From the NCBI GenBank assembly GCA_028554645.1, contig JAQOOI010000061.1, forward strand, positions 124,001 to 188,000: a DNA stretch of 64,000 bases, in the 5' to 3' direction. The notes beneath the pieces were generated by a model. That model did not search any database, was not told where the DNA came from, and was given only the letters and a program-made list of their open reading frames with translations. This document shows, piece after piece, positions 42,403 through 53,815 of the stretch. The DNA is from Omphalotus guepiniiformis. Lineage: Eukaryota > Basidiomycota > Agaricomycetes > Agaricales > Omphalotaceae. Each line of letters begins with the position of its first letter. The stretch's first letter is position 1. Both the position numbers and the translations under genes were made by a program.

Positions 42403-44796
42403 TCATGCACCTCTTGGCGTGAATCCAGTTATCAGTGTCGCTGCGAAAGGATTTCCTATACATCCAGATAGTCAATATCGCGATTGAAGAGAAAGAGTAA
42501 TAAAGGAACACGCACTGCTACCCCAATGTACAGGCACAGAAGGTGAAACCGAACTCTCATGTTGGCTCTCGTCACCGTCACCCGCGGCAATACCACTAGA
42601 CCCCCTATCGTTTTGACTCAAGGGAGGCAGCGGTTTGTTCACAGCTAAGCTGCTAGAAGACTGACCGGGGGCGCTCGAAGTGGACTTTGCACGCCTATGT
42701 GAGGGAACCGTAAGAGAAGCACCTTCCAGAGATGACGAGCCGGCAGATTGGCGACTTCCCTCGTAATTGGAACGCGACGAATTTCGACGGGACACCACCG
42801 AGGAAGTTGATGTACTGCTGTAATTACTAGAGTTTCCTGTTGATGGTAAAGCGGGAAGCAGGTCGTGTAACGTCAAAGCAGAGCCAAAATTATCTGCGGG
42901 TGAGAAACGAGCGGAACTTGTATTTGTGCCACTAGAGGCAGACGAGGTGAAGTGGGACTCAGATACGGAACCCAAATTTACAAGATCTCCTGAATGGCCC
43001 GGCGGAGGACCTGAAGACACTTGATAGATCGGGGGTGCTGAGATGGGGGCGCGAGGCTCCGAGACACGACTCGAAGATGCTTCCGCTGAAACTGGTGGTG
43101 GACCTAGGGGTGGCGGATAAAATTGCTCAACAGGCCCCGCTCTGCCGCTGGTAGTATTTGCCGCAGTGGTAGACGGTCTAGTCGATGTCCCCGCCTCCGA
43201 TGAAATTAAGACGGTCGTTGATCTTGCCTCGTATGAAGGCAGAACATCGTCACTCTCCCTGCCGGACGCAGCAACTCCAGTCGAGGAAATACGCTGGAAC
43301 GTCTCTTTTCGAAATCGCTCAAGCTCTTGACGGCATTCCGTGAGGACCTCTGAAGCTTCGACAAGGTCGGCACCCAATGACTGCGCTCTCTGGCGAGCAG
43401 CATGGTATTCTATTCTAAGCTAATTGACAAATTTGAGGCAAGGCGATGAAATGGTTCAACGATGTCAACTTACCCGCCTATGCGACTTCGCTAGTTCTTC
43501 TCTATTAGCCTGAATCTTTTCTGGAAAGGACATGCCAGCATCAACGTGAAGTACCATAACTTATGCATACATAGACTTACGGTGTGCTCGGTAGTCGGAA
43601 AAGAAATTATCAAAGAACACGTCTCCTAATAATGATCTGGCAATCTGTGAGTTAGTTAATGACCTCCAGAGTGGAGTGATAAACACAAATACATTTCATG
43701 AGCGCGAAGTGAGCCAATATTCTGAATTTGTGGCGAGGACCTTCGGGCTTGCTGAATCAGAATCTCAGCTTTTCCCGCAGCCATTGCGGCATTGCTAAGT
43801 GCATTTCGTTCCAATACATCCGAAAGCCTGACTCGAAATGAGCTCTGGACAAACCAATACGAATGAAAAAGTGACTTACGTACCACCGCCATATATATCT
43901 ACAGGGGATAAAAAGTTTACAGACCACATACATCAGTACGACAGTGAGACATCGGAGGTTAAGGCCCACCCACCCCATGTAGAGTAAGACAGTGCTTCAT
44001 CCATATTTTTCATGACAATTTCCATTATGTCGTCGGCTTGCCGCAATAAACCTACAGCTTGCGAATTGGAATTGACCTGACCCTGTATTCTCTCATAGCT
44101 CTCCTGCGCGCTAGTCATTTGCTGCTCCAGCTGGTCATCGCGAGGGAATTCTAAGTGCATCATAGTTACTTAGATGACCTATATCATTCCATGATACAGA
44201 TCGAACAAACCTGGAGTATGTCCGTCGAAAATTGCCTCGTAGAGATGTCCAAGCTCGTCTTTCACGATCTTAAGACGTTGGGTCTTCTCAGTTAGATCCG
44301 CCTTCTGCATTGGAGCGTTGTTGTGAGTTTGCCGTTCAAGGAGGGGAAAAATTGTAGATGTACCACTTGAGTAGCATCTTGAACCATAACTTCAAGCATG
44401 GTTTGATTACCTCGTTCTCGCATCTCAGTCTCCAGAGCTTCCACATACTCTCTACGCCACTTCTATGAGAGACCCCTTTCTCCAGGACAAGACAACAGCA
44501 TCGCACCTTTCCTCCTTCTCTTTCTTGGCTTCAAATTTCTCCTTCTTCCCTGCTAACCTATGCGCTAAGCGGCGTGTAGTCGAGTCGCGTAATATTTCGT
44601 GCTCCTTTCTCTCCTTCTTCGTAATCTCTGCCAATCTCGCCACATTCTTCTTGGCCTTCTCCAATTCAGTCTTCAGCTCCTCTAGATACTTCGTTTGTTG
44701 CGTCAGGGCTGAGGGGGCATATTGAAGATCTTCCTGGGTTCGTAAAAGCTCCGAATGATATTGAGCATTATCCAGTATACGCCGAGAGGTAGACAT
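42403..44796 (-). CDS. coiled-coil protein with serine/proline-rich C-terminal half
   Basis: A multi-exon gene from ATG 44796 (MSTSRRILDNAQYHSELLRT). The N-terminal half is strongly helical with heptad character: QQTKYLEELKTELEKAKKNV, RLAEITKKERKEHEILRDST and LAGKKEKFEAKKEKEE. It continues through short exons YVEALETEMRERGNQTMLEV, KTQRLKIVKDELGHLYEAIF, QLEQQMTSAQESYERIQGQV and ADDIMEIVMKNMDEALSYST, then NALSNAAMAAGKAEILIQQA. After LRIEYHAARQRAQSLGADLV and ECRQELERFRKETFQRIS comes a long disordered region rich in Ser, Pro and Thr with proline runs (FYPPPLGPPPVSAEASSSR). A last short exon is inferred: ...VPVHWGS joined to RNPFAATLITGFTPRGA with a stop at 42403. No enzymatic motif is seen. The layout suggests a scaffold or membrane-curvature/cytoskeletal adaptor, but this is inference only. 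Confidence 0.75.
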
Positions 44797-45245
44797 TCTT
44801 TAGAAAGAGCAACACACTCTCCTCCGTGGTATTTATCGAATTGAGACAACAGCTATGAATAGCATCACACGGACTCTGATTGTGCACAGCCTCAACTCAC
44901 AAATCGTTGTACAACAGTGTTCGGGGTGGCGATGTACACCGCAACAACAGAAAAGATGTACTGGAGGTGTATTCTAATGATGGCGTTCATTGATGGATCT
45001 CATGCCAGTATGCCAGTAATTGGAGCTACAAGGAGCCATCGGATTATAAGCTTCAACAGACATTCCTGCAAACCCCAAATTTACATGGATGCCAATAACC
45101 AAAAGTAATGTCTAGGATGCTTTAAAGTCGCTCCTGGGTATCTACGAGTTGATATGCAAATGAAAAATAAACAATGCCAGACGATGAATCAATTGTCGAC
45201 TGGAACAAAGTGAACACAAGCGCGCAACAATTTTGCCCCCCTTGC
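44797..45245. other. intergenic region, 449 bases
   Basis: It lies between two minus-strand genes: the promoter side of the coiled-coil gene and the 3' side of the GPI-anchored protein gene. No gene or repeat is evident. Confidence 0.5.
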
Positions 45246-46245
45246 TCAAAGGAATGAGGCAAAGAACATTGTGGCAGCGCCTAGGAGGGTGGCGAAGATA
45301 CCCTGCATGTCAAGACCAGCATTCTTGAAAGAACCATTCGAGGATGAACCTGTACCCAATCCTCCAGCAGCCTTTACAGCACCACTGAGGAAGCTGGAGC
45401 CGCAGGTGCTCAGGATACCATTATAGAGATCGGATTGTCCACTCAGGAGAGTGCTCGAACCAAGTCCTGGTGCATATGGCGCCGCCGACTCGAAGTTGAT
45501 GTACGAAGTCATTATGTTACGAGTGCAGGTGTTGCACAGGGAGCTGTAGCCAAGACTAGATGTAAGGAACAAGAATGGGAGGTTGGTGCTCGAGAAGGTA
45601 GTGGTGTTGGGGTAAATAGCATCGTCACGCTTGGAGAGGGAGGACGAGCTGCTGTATAGGTACTGCTGGACGGTGGATAAATCAACACCTGCAACGGAGA
45701 CCAAGGCAACATTGGCGGATGCAGTAGATGTGGCCGACGATTTCAACACGCAGTAGTCCCCATTGTCATTCTTGGAGCACACCGCGGTCTTCAAGGGTGA
45801 AAGAACATACAAGACATCGTACGTTCTGAGGACATCCGGGTTTACGCTCGAGGTGAGCTCAGGGCCACAGTTGGTGTAGAAGTCGGCAAGGGTAGAGCGA
45901 AGGAGGCTATCGGAACAGAAGTCAGCTGAGCAGATACCGCTCAAAGCGCTGGAGACGGTCGACGCGGAAAGGTCGCTTGAAGTGCTCCCAGGGCTAAAAC
46001 TGGAAGATGCGGAGATGATGGCACTCGTGCAACTTTTCAAGCTCGAGTTGCTATTCAGAGATGTCAAAAAAGACGAGCATGAAGAGCTAATGCCAGTAGG
46101 AACCAAAGGGTTGGCCGTCGCGCTCGCTGAAGCCTGTAGATCTCTCAGAAAAAAAGGGCCAGTCGAGCGAAAGGAGATGAATTACCGAAGACTGAGCTAG
46201 AGCTGCGCCGGTTAACAAAGAAATTACAGCCAAAGAGCTGAACAT
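45246..46245 (-). CDS. secreted, probably GPI-anchored cell-surface protein
   Basis: Two exons. Exon 1 from ATG 46245 encodes a signal peptide, MFSSLAVISLLTGAALAQSS. A GTAATT intron ending ATCTCTACAG joins in phase to ASASATANPLVPTGISSSCS. The mature part of about 280 residues is Ser/Thr-rich, with paired cysteines at regular spacing (SSCSSFLTS, LKSCTSAI, SGICSADFCSDSL, YTNCGPEL, AVCSKNDNGDYCVL, LCNTCTRNIM, TCGSSF), suggesting a disulfide-stabilised extracellular domain. The C-terminus has a small-residue site (SSSNGSFKNAGLD) followed by a hydrophobic tail, GIFATLLGAATMFFASFL, typical of a GPI-attachment signal. It resembles the conserved fungal surface family labelled DUF7729, although I am not certain of that name. 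It probably sits in the cell wall or plasma membrane. Function is unknown. Confidence 0.82.
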
Positions 46246-48626
46246 TGTGGACGATGATATAGATTGAAGCAAAGGAATGGACGAGTTGCTCGTAACGACT
46301 GAAAGCAAAAAAACGTTGTGGGGGCGTTCAACTGAAGGCAACGAGGAGTTTGCCGGTACCCAATAATCCCCCTCGCACAAATATGCCAAAATAACAACAA
46401 CACCACAGTGGCGCTTGGCAGCCGCACTTTGGACAAGTGGAAATTCAAACTAACGACTCCTCTGACTTCAATCCAATAATTCTTTTACAAATATTCGACT
46501 CATATTCATCGTATGCTTTCGAAAGATGCGGGTTCCAATCGTTTGGTCACTTCTCGTCAAAAGAGGCATATAAGTGACCGCCACGAGAAACAAACGAGGT
46601 CGTCCGCGAGGTGAGAGTCTAGAGATAAGTTGTACCACTGTGTCCTCAATAATACTGATGTACGGTCATCTGTGGTTATACTATACCCCGTGTCTCGAGC
46701 GCGCAGAAGCTTTGAAGGACTCCTCACAGGTCATCTGAAACGGCTACCCATCAGCATCCGTGATATTGACGGCAAGCTGCTGTTCTTCTTGGCTACACAC
46801 TGGGGTCAAGTGGCAGATGGAATCGACATCTCAAGTTTAAAAAGGAGCACTGGGGCAACATCGAATTATCCCGAGTTTGGAACTTGGAGAGCTTGAACTT
46901 GGGTTTCTCATAAGATCGGAACCAAAGGACCAACAGCAACCGTCACTTTGCATGAAAAGCACTGAAGCATGTCGTCAAGTTTCCGTGAAAACAGCGTCAA
47001 CTGAATGTAAAAAGGTGTTTTCTCAGGAAATGATTGTTGGGAAAACCGAGCTCTCATTCAATACATACACCAATAAGTACTGGAGCTTGTCCGCGTGCAC
47101 TTAATCTTAAGGGTAAATGAGCGTAGATAAGATCACATAACGTACGAAAACCTCCGAAAAAACGGCATCAGCCAGGAGGAGGAGCAGGGGAACAAGTAAC
47201 AAAAGACTCCGCCGATGCAAGCCGGACTCTATCGGATTTTGCCTTCATTTGAGAAGGAAGTCGCGCCTCAGAGACAGAGACGTCGCAGACGATATGTATT
47301 AGGTGTGCATACTTTTTCTCGAACCTTTGCGGATGCCACATATTCATGAACTCACGAGTTTTCTCGAATAGTCGTTCGATGCGGATTCGTTGAGCACCTG
47401 CTTTGAGGTTGCATACATACGCCGCGTACTGCGTATGTATCGGCTTTAACATTATCAGTACATGCGTAGGACTGCGGTCCCGGTTTCCGAAATACTAATA
47501 TGACCTCAACCGTTCAGCACGGAGTCAAGCATTCTGTCAAATTGACGGGTCAGGTGGTCCTAAGTACTTACAGCCTTGAAGTACATCACATAGACCTCCA
47601 CGAGTATGTTTTTCTTGGCCCACACAAGCCGGAGAAGACTTGCGATATCGAGATAAGTAGTATATGGCATATAGATGTCATCGCTGCCGGATTTCAATGG
47701 AAAGATACGAGTGAATGTTTTGGTGATCGGATGACGGAAATAAAGCTCGTATTTTTCAGGATGATGTAGTCCTCGCCGTCATGAAGGATAATATACGTGC
47801 AGGGTACTGATTCGTCTCTCAATGACTGAGTCGTGCAGATTGTATAGTATTTAGGCCCGTCCTCCGATGACGACTTGACGGTATGTTTGAGAATCCTTAT
47901 GTATGTACTCCAATCTAAAACTATCACTGGGCAGCCTGGGATGGAATCTAGGAAACTAGTACCTTTTTGTCACTCGTTTCCTGACCGTCTTTCCCAGTAG
48001 GGAGATCCACGGGAAGAAAAGATAGATTTATAGAATATTGTAGCTATCAAGGTTACTTCTGTATGGACAGAAATCCACTTCTCTTCATGCGAACAGCTCA
48101 AGTACCTGCGAAAAGGTCGGAACAGATCCAACAATTCAAGAAAACGCGCAAGATTCAAAGGCCTTATTTGCTGGAGACATAGAACTCAACCTAAGGAACA
48201 GCTTCAGTTTGACTTGACTGGTCGGCGAAGTGGAATTACATGAATGTCCGAGATGCCGAATTGCAACCATGTGACTTTTGCCGGCCGATGTTTACTTCAA
48301 CAACTTGACTAGTTACTTGACTCCTGTTGGTTGAATTCGTTCCAGCTTGAGCCTCTGGGGCTATGGATTGAAATTGACCGCCGTACGTTGTGACTCTTTC
48401 GCAGAACTATAGTAAGAAACCGACGAGAAGACTTGCAAATACTGAAACAGTCTCCCCGGGGATTCCGTTACAGTGGGAAATGTGGGTCTGATATATGTAT
48501 TAGGTTCTGTGTCCTGACTCATCCTTATTGGACGCATGATCTCTCGACCAGCAGACCAATATCAGGAGAAGGTTCCAATATATATCATAGCGTTGAAAGT
48601 TCTCGACAGCTTCAAGATTCCCCTCC
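46246..48626. other. gene-poor region, 2.4 kb
   Basis: It lies between the starts of the GPI-protein gene (-) and the cyanamide hydratase-like gene (+). Open frames at 46630-46896, 47168-47452 (-) and 47500-47769 have no recognisable domain or partner exons. No transposon enzyme motifs are visible. Confidence 0.5.
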
Positions 48627-49686
48627 ATGACTGATCCCGACAACATTACATTCTATGGCTTCACTCCCGTTGTCAGAGACCCTGACGTTCTTTTCGCGAA
48701 CCACCCGACTGCTAGCGGAAATCATCCAAAACAGGATCTATTTGTAGCTGATGACTTTCTGCTTCCGGACTCGCCATTGGCGAAAGAAGTGAGGGCATTT
48801 GTGAAGGTACGTGGAAATAAAGTTCATTCATTTCATGTTCATCGTTTCTCAAGAGACCAATTTAGAAGGAACTTGACGAGCAGACGTTCAATCATAGTAA
48901 TAGAGTTTACATCTACGGTTAGTAGAGATGTGTGTTCGTATTCGACTTATGATTCGCATAGTAATTTCGGGTTCATAGGTGTCGCGTTGCAAAAAACTCA
49001 TTTCCCATCATGGAGCTACGATCTTGAAACATATTACCTCGCATGTCTTCTCCACGACATCGGTACTGCCAACAAGTTCTTGGCCACTACGAAAATGTCG
49101 TTTGAATTCAAGGGTGCGATTGTCGCTCGCGACCTCATACTACAACTTGGAGGGGTCGAAGACCAAGCTGACAGCGTGTGCGATGCCATCGTGAGACACC
49201 AGGATATCTTCGTGAAAGGGTCCGTGTTCAAACATTGAAATAAATCACTCAACATCTCAATGGGTTGTGTCATAGCGGGAATATTACCATGATTGGACAG
49301 ATGTTACAGCTGGCTACAATTCTTGGTGCGTTCATACCAGTCCGTACTAACCTTAAAATCTAATCTATCTTAATATGACCTGCTGTTCGTGGCAGACAAT
49401 GTGGGCATGTAAGTACTTCTCTTCATGCTACTGTCAAATATTGGTCTTTGATACAAGTCAATACAGACGAGCAAACTTAATCCACCCTCGCTTGATCGAA
49501 ACTACCACTGCTGCCTTCCCACGGAAAGGATGGTCAGAGCATTTTGGGCGTGTCATTGAAAAGGAGCTTTCGCTCAAACCTTGGTGCCACACTTCCACCT
49601 TTGAGGTACCCAACTGGAAAGAAGGCATGCCGAGCAATTTTGCCACAGATGTCCGGGGTAATGTTGCCATGAAACCTTTTGACTAG
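48627..49686 (+). CDS. cyanamide hydratase-like HD-domain protein
   Basis: Metal-dependent HD-superfamily enzyme resembling fungal cyanamide hydratase, which converts cyanamide to urea, and yeast Ddi2/Ddi3. The start at 48627 gives MTDPDNITFYGFTPVVRDPD. Introns at about 48807-48868, 48952-48978, 49219-49273, 49325-49395 and 49409-49467 are needed. Spliced, the protein reads AFVK-KELDEQTFNHSNRVYI, YGVALQKTHFPSWSYDLETY and ACLLHDIGTANKFL, then GGVEDQADSVCDAIVRHQDI and GGNITMIGQMLQLATILDNV, then RANLIHPRLIETTTAAFPRK. The metal ligands His (in NHSNR) and the HD pair (LLHDIGT) are present, as is the later RHQD. Length, about 245 residues, matches the family. The end, NVAMKPFD, is at 49686. It is isolated between gene-poor stretches, which fits a patchily distributed accessory enzyme. 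The natural substrate in mushrooms is not established. Confidence 0.88.
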
Positions 49687-50590
49687 GAATGAACTTCACC
49701 ATTCAAGTTGTTGCACGACCCATAACACTGCCTCTGTTTGTGGAGGGGTACGGCAGGCGCTTTGCCCCCTCTCCCCTTCGGTTCCTTTTCAACTGCTTAT
49801 CGATGTACAATCAATGTGTTTTAGCGTTATATGAATAAAGCCCTCTCGACGAAAAGCATACTTCGTGCAGACACCGCGGACCCGAGGCGAGTCGGGTGCT
49901 GAGCTGTATAAGATGGCAACGCAACGAACAACACACGGGTACGAAAAATCTCTCGAGGCACAGATTGAACCCGGCGCCTTCTCGCTGTTGAGGTATCAAC
50001 TCGAAGACGGACAGTCGCACTTGTGGCGCTAGTCACCATGCCGGGGAGACAGTGAGACGTGAACGTGAATGCATGATGATTACTAGCCAGTGTCATCATC
50101 GACTTGTATGTAAAGTTTACTCTATCATATTCGGGAGAATTCCAGGGGTAAGCGTCCCGGGCGCACGTATGTGGGTCTCCTGATCTTAAGCATGCCAGTG
50201 TACGATAAGTATCACTGGAGGTAAACTTGAATCCTTACTCTGCGTTGATTTCATTTGCGAATTCGGTAAGAACTAGTCCTCGGGTTACTTACAGAACTGT
50301 TTACAAGGGGCTTGTGCCTCAGGCTTGAAGGGATAACTGTTTCTTCTCGTGACAAGTCTCATGTCATCGCGTTTTGACATACAGATATTTGGGTTACCGT
50401 AAATCTTACGACTGCGCTATAGGTTGCGAGTGAGGAATAAGTATGTGGCTGGTATTGGTTAGAAGCTGTAATAAATACAGTACTTTGCATCAAGTCCAAT
50501 ATAATATAAGATTAGTACAGTCTGCGAATATCTCTCATAAAGATAAACAAATGCGATCGTTTTCCAGCTCAACTTGCATCACAGCTCGCC
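49687..50590. other. intergenic region between convergent genes, 0.9 kb
   Basis: It lies between the 3' ends of the cyanamide hydratase-like gene (+) and an F-box-like gene (-). Overlapping short open frames at 49811-50099 have no recognisable content. Confidence 0.5.
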
Positions 50591-52555
50591 TCAGTTCTGC
50601 TTCTTGCCCATGCTGAATATTCCCTGAGCACCGCTCTGTGCATGTGTTCTACTCGACCGCCATGTTCCGACAAACGCAGCCCCGTAGCGCACATGCCCTT
50701 CAAAGATCCAGGTGCCGAGATTTGCATCCATCTCGTTCCTCTTAAAAGTTATTAGTCGGTGTCAATAAACGACCGTAAAACATACCGGCTCCCGCTTCAA
50801 TACGATGAGACCATCCCGTTTTAATCTACCCGCAAATTTGAAGCCACCCCATGCTTGTTCGTGTTCATGCAAAGTCTGTGAACGAGGCAGTACATCTCAG
50901 CCTCCGATTGCATATTTGTAAATAAAAAATACGTACTTGGCCAATGATAATGCAATCCACGACTTGTCGTGACATTGAATCACAGCCGCTTTTGGTGGGT
51001 ACGAATCTCTCGTAAGGTACTTCCTCTTCGCAGACTGCTAGATGATCCTGGGTAGATGTGGGGCATGTGAGATCACAAAAATCAAAGAATACACGAATAA
51101 AATGACCACACTTGTATGTCAGCAAACTGACTTGGACTCACGATCCAATCGCATACGTCCTTTGCAAGACAATCCGGGATCGCAGTTGCACAAGGATTGC
51201 AGCAAAGATAAACTGATAATGAGCATTGCATTGGCTTCTTGCATACGAAATCTGGGGTATTGATTGGGCCATTTCCAGAATCATCAACTTTGCAAGCGGG
51301 GGCTTGAGAAAACACCTAAGAAGGCGATTCTCAACAACCAAGCATACGCACAAGAGGTGCGAAGATACCATATAAATGCCCTCCCATACTCCCGTGAGAA
51401 AGCCAGGGATGTAATCGTATGCGATTGACCCGGGTACGACATGATTTGTTGGTCCCTGATGAAATTCTGGGTCGTGTATTGTGCTGCGAGCCAATTCACC
51501 ACAAGCGATCTCAGTCTGGGAGGTTGACCGAATTGTCGGATGATCAAGTGCAAATAACGCTGTCTTGTAGTTGGCCATATTGCAATAATCTTCGATCGTA
51601 GGGCCACTGGATCCCGGTTCAATGGGCTGTGAAGCAGGGCGGTCGACTGATAAGTGAGGTGGTACTTGCACATTGTCAGCCTCCTCGAGGACAAGAGTCA
51701 ATAAAAGCGCCGCGGATGAAGCGCTCGGACACGATGAGTGGTGTAATGATCGAGCAAGAACGCCGGAATTCTCCATTGCAAACTCCTGATAATGCACGTG
51801 TCTAGATATCGCAGCTTCTAGAGAAGACTGACTATGTGTGGCGACTGTAGATATCTGAAGGTCGTATTAGTGTGAGAACTCACGCATGAGGCAGCAGTCT
51901 TCCACCTTAAATATCGAAGCGATGGTGGGGCGCAGTAGGGCAATAAGCTCGCCTCGAACTTCTTCAGGGATTTCTGTGACATCAGCTAATAGCAAAATGA
52001 AAACCGGTGAGATAATCCGAAGAGTTGCAAAAATTACATCCACTTGCCTCGAGATAGCGTCAGAACAAACAACCAAAGGGCGAGGTCCAGGTCGACGTTT
52101 CCGGTATGGACATCGTTTTCTTTCAGGCGCTGCTGCACGTAGTCCATGATGAATTGGAGAAAGTTGGCCGCCCGGAGATGAGATTCATTAATGCCATCGC
52201 TTTCAAGAATGATGCGTAACGCCGAACACAGATCCTCGTGCATTGTGTCTTCAGATAGATCATGCCGTTGGACCCTCCTCAACAAACGACACCGTGAGAT
52301 CAGCTCGGTGGTCAAGCGAGAATCAATTAGTTGGCCTTCAGAGTTGCGTCGGACTGCAGCGAAGTCGAATATTCTTCGAAACAAGCGAGAGTAGAGGTGA
52401 GGAGCGGATGTTGTGGAGAGGGAATTGTAAATGGTTGAGCTAGTTAAGAGGAGGCTCAAGAGGTCTTGTGGGGGCGTGAAATCCGGAGAGAGAGCGACCA
52501 GAAAAGCGATGTGTTCCAAAACGTCGCGGGTAACAAGCTCGAGATGCGAAAGCAT
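50591..52555 (-). CDS. F-box-like protein with conserved C-terminal W-rich module
   Basis: A multi-exon gene. ATG 52555 begins MLSHLELVTRDVLEHIAFLV, a weak F-box-like motif, followed by LLLTSSTIYNSLSTTSAPHL and LYSRLFRRIFDF. The first exon ends LWLFVLTLSR at a GC-type donor (intron 51987-52047) and joins to ADVTEIPEEVRGELIALLRP. The next exon includes HYQEFAMENSGVLARSLHHS and ends GVWEGIYM. The C-terminal pieces are DHLAVCEEEVPYERF, IIIGQTLHEHEQAWGGFKFA, GRLKRDGLIVLKREP and NLGTWIFEGHVRYGAAFVGT, then GIFSMGKKQN with a stop at 50591. The C-terminal block (IIxGQ..EHE.AWG.F...GR...DG...L.R, then W.F.G......VG.WR) is shared with the gene at 58761-60700 and marks an agaric F-box family. Exon borders around 51210-51370 are uncertain. 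Role as an SCF adaptor is inferred. Confidence 0.78.
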
Positions 52556-53815
52556 TGTATGCTGCTTGACTGCTTCGTCGAAGGACCCGTTATAAGAGCC
52601 ATTAGAACGCCGACCACGGGGTTTGCTACTACATAGGTACGTCGCAAGGATCTAGGATTCGGCGCCTCCCTGATCGCTCAAATTTGGTGTTTCCTTTCAA
52701 GAATGGCTGCATATTCAATTGCGAACTTATGAGAGCGGGAGTCTTCAGTTTGATGCAACGTTTTTGGTCTGGGCAAAACCTGTATAGCTTCTGAGGTCGC
52801 CGCTGTTCGCAAGTTTGTTACACTCCGTTTAACCCCGAATAAGCGAGTTGATTCTTGAGGTAAGCGTACTAGGGCTCCCCGGGACCCATAGCCTTAGTGT
52901 ATGATGCGCTCTTGAAGGTCTTGACATCAGGGAGCAGATTGCATCTCGGAGACGTGGTGTTGATTTTCCGTTCGCAGTAACTTCAACACGAGTTCGCCGT
53001 TGACGTGTACTGTAGCTCCTCAAAGAGATAATGATATCAAAAACCCCAGAATACATCTAGCCGCTTCCATGGTCTAAAAATACCAAACACGAGAAGCTTA
53101 CGTCTGAGAAGGGAGAACCCAGAACATGAGAAATCCTCAGTCGTATGTTTAACGCTGGGCACGTTGTCCGGTCTCGGTCTCTCGGGGACGTGGGTGTAAC
53201 ATGTAAAGAATCGCAACGGATACCTGAAGAGCTTAAATGCTTCGATCATATTCGTTCAGGAAATCGTACCTGATCGACTCGGAACATTAGCCTTGTTAGT
53301 TTTGAGAAGGCTAGCCTTTGAACCATAGCTCGCCGACATAAACGTTGTCGCCAGTAAGCCCGTAAACCGTTACATCCATGTCCGAAACTTCACAAGTAGG
53401 AACCTTTCCTCAACAGAGCCTTACAAGATCTGACTGTAGGATCTGTGGGTGTTGTATGGCTAGATGTGTGGCCGCTTTCGTGATATGCGTGTAAGTGACA
53501 TACCATTATCCGGTAGAAGCGGCTCGAGTGACAGTTGAAATTCGTTGAAAAGGGTACAATGATCGTTGGTACCGTGAGGTGGATGAACCTGCACGTCACT
53601 CCCCAAGCATCGGCGATTCATCGGCGAGTTTGAAGTACACATATTAAGCCGGCTAGAATTCAAAATATTGTAATTCAATCCTGTAAAGATCACAAAACAC
53701 AATATACAGTGGAAGGTTGTTACTCAATCTATCTGCGCAGTCTGCATGTCTGGACCTTTTGTATATTCACTGGAAGAACGAAGAAAACAGATACAGTACA
53801 AGCTATTTGATTGAC
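52556..53815. other. intergenic region, 1.26 kb
   Basis: It lies between the F-box-like gene start and the eEF1B stop, both on the minus strand. Short open frames (52829-53056, 53037-53249, 53390-53702) show no domain. No repeat or RNA gene is recognised. Confidence 0.5.

Noticed and set aside
47168..47769. Two short open frames in the 46.2-48.6 kb gap
   Set aside because: No domain, no splice partners and no coding bias visible by eye; not enough to call genes.
51138..51300. Alternative frame FIFAAILVQLRS in the F-box-like gene
   Set aside because: The other frame (CLAKDVCDWI) keeps splice phase into DHLAVCEEE and aligns its Trp with the paralog.
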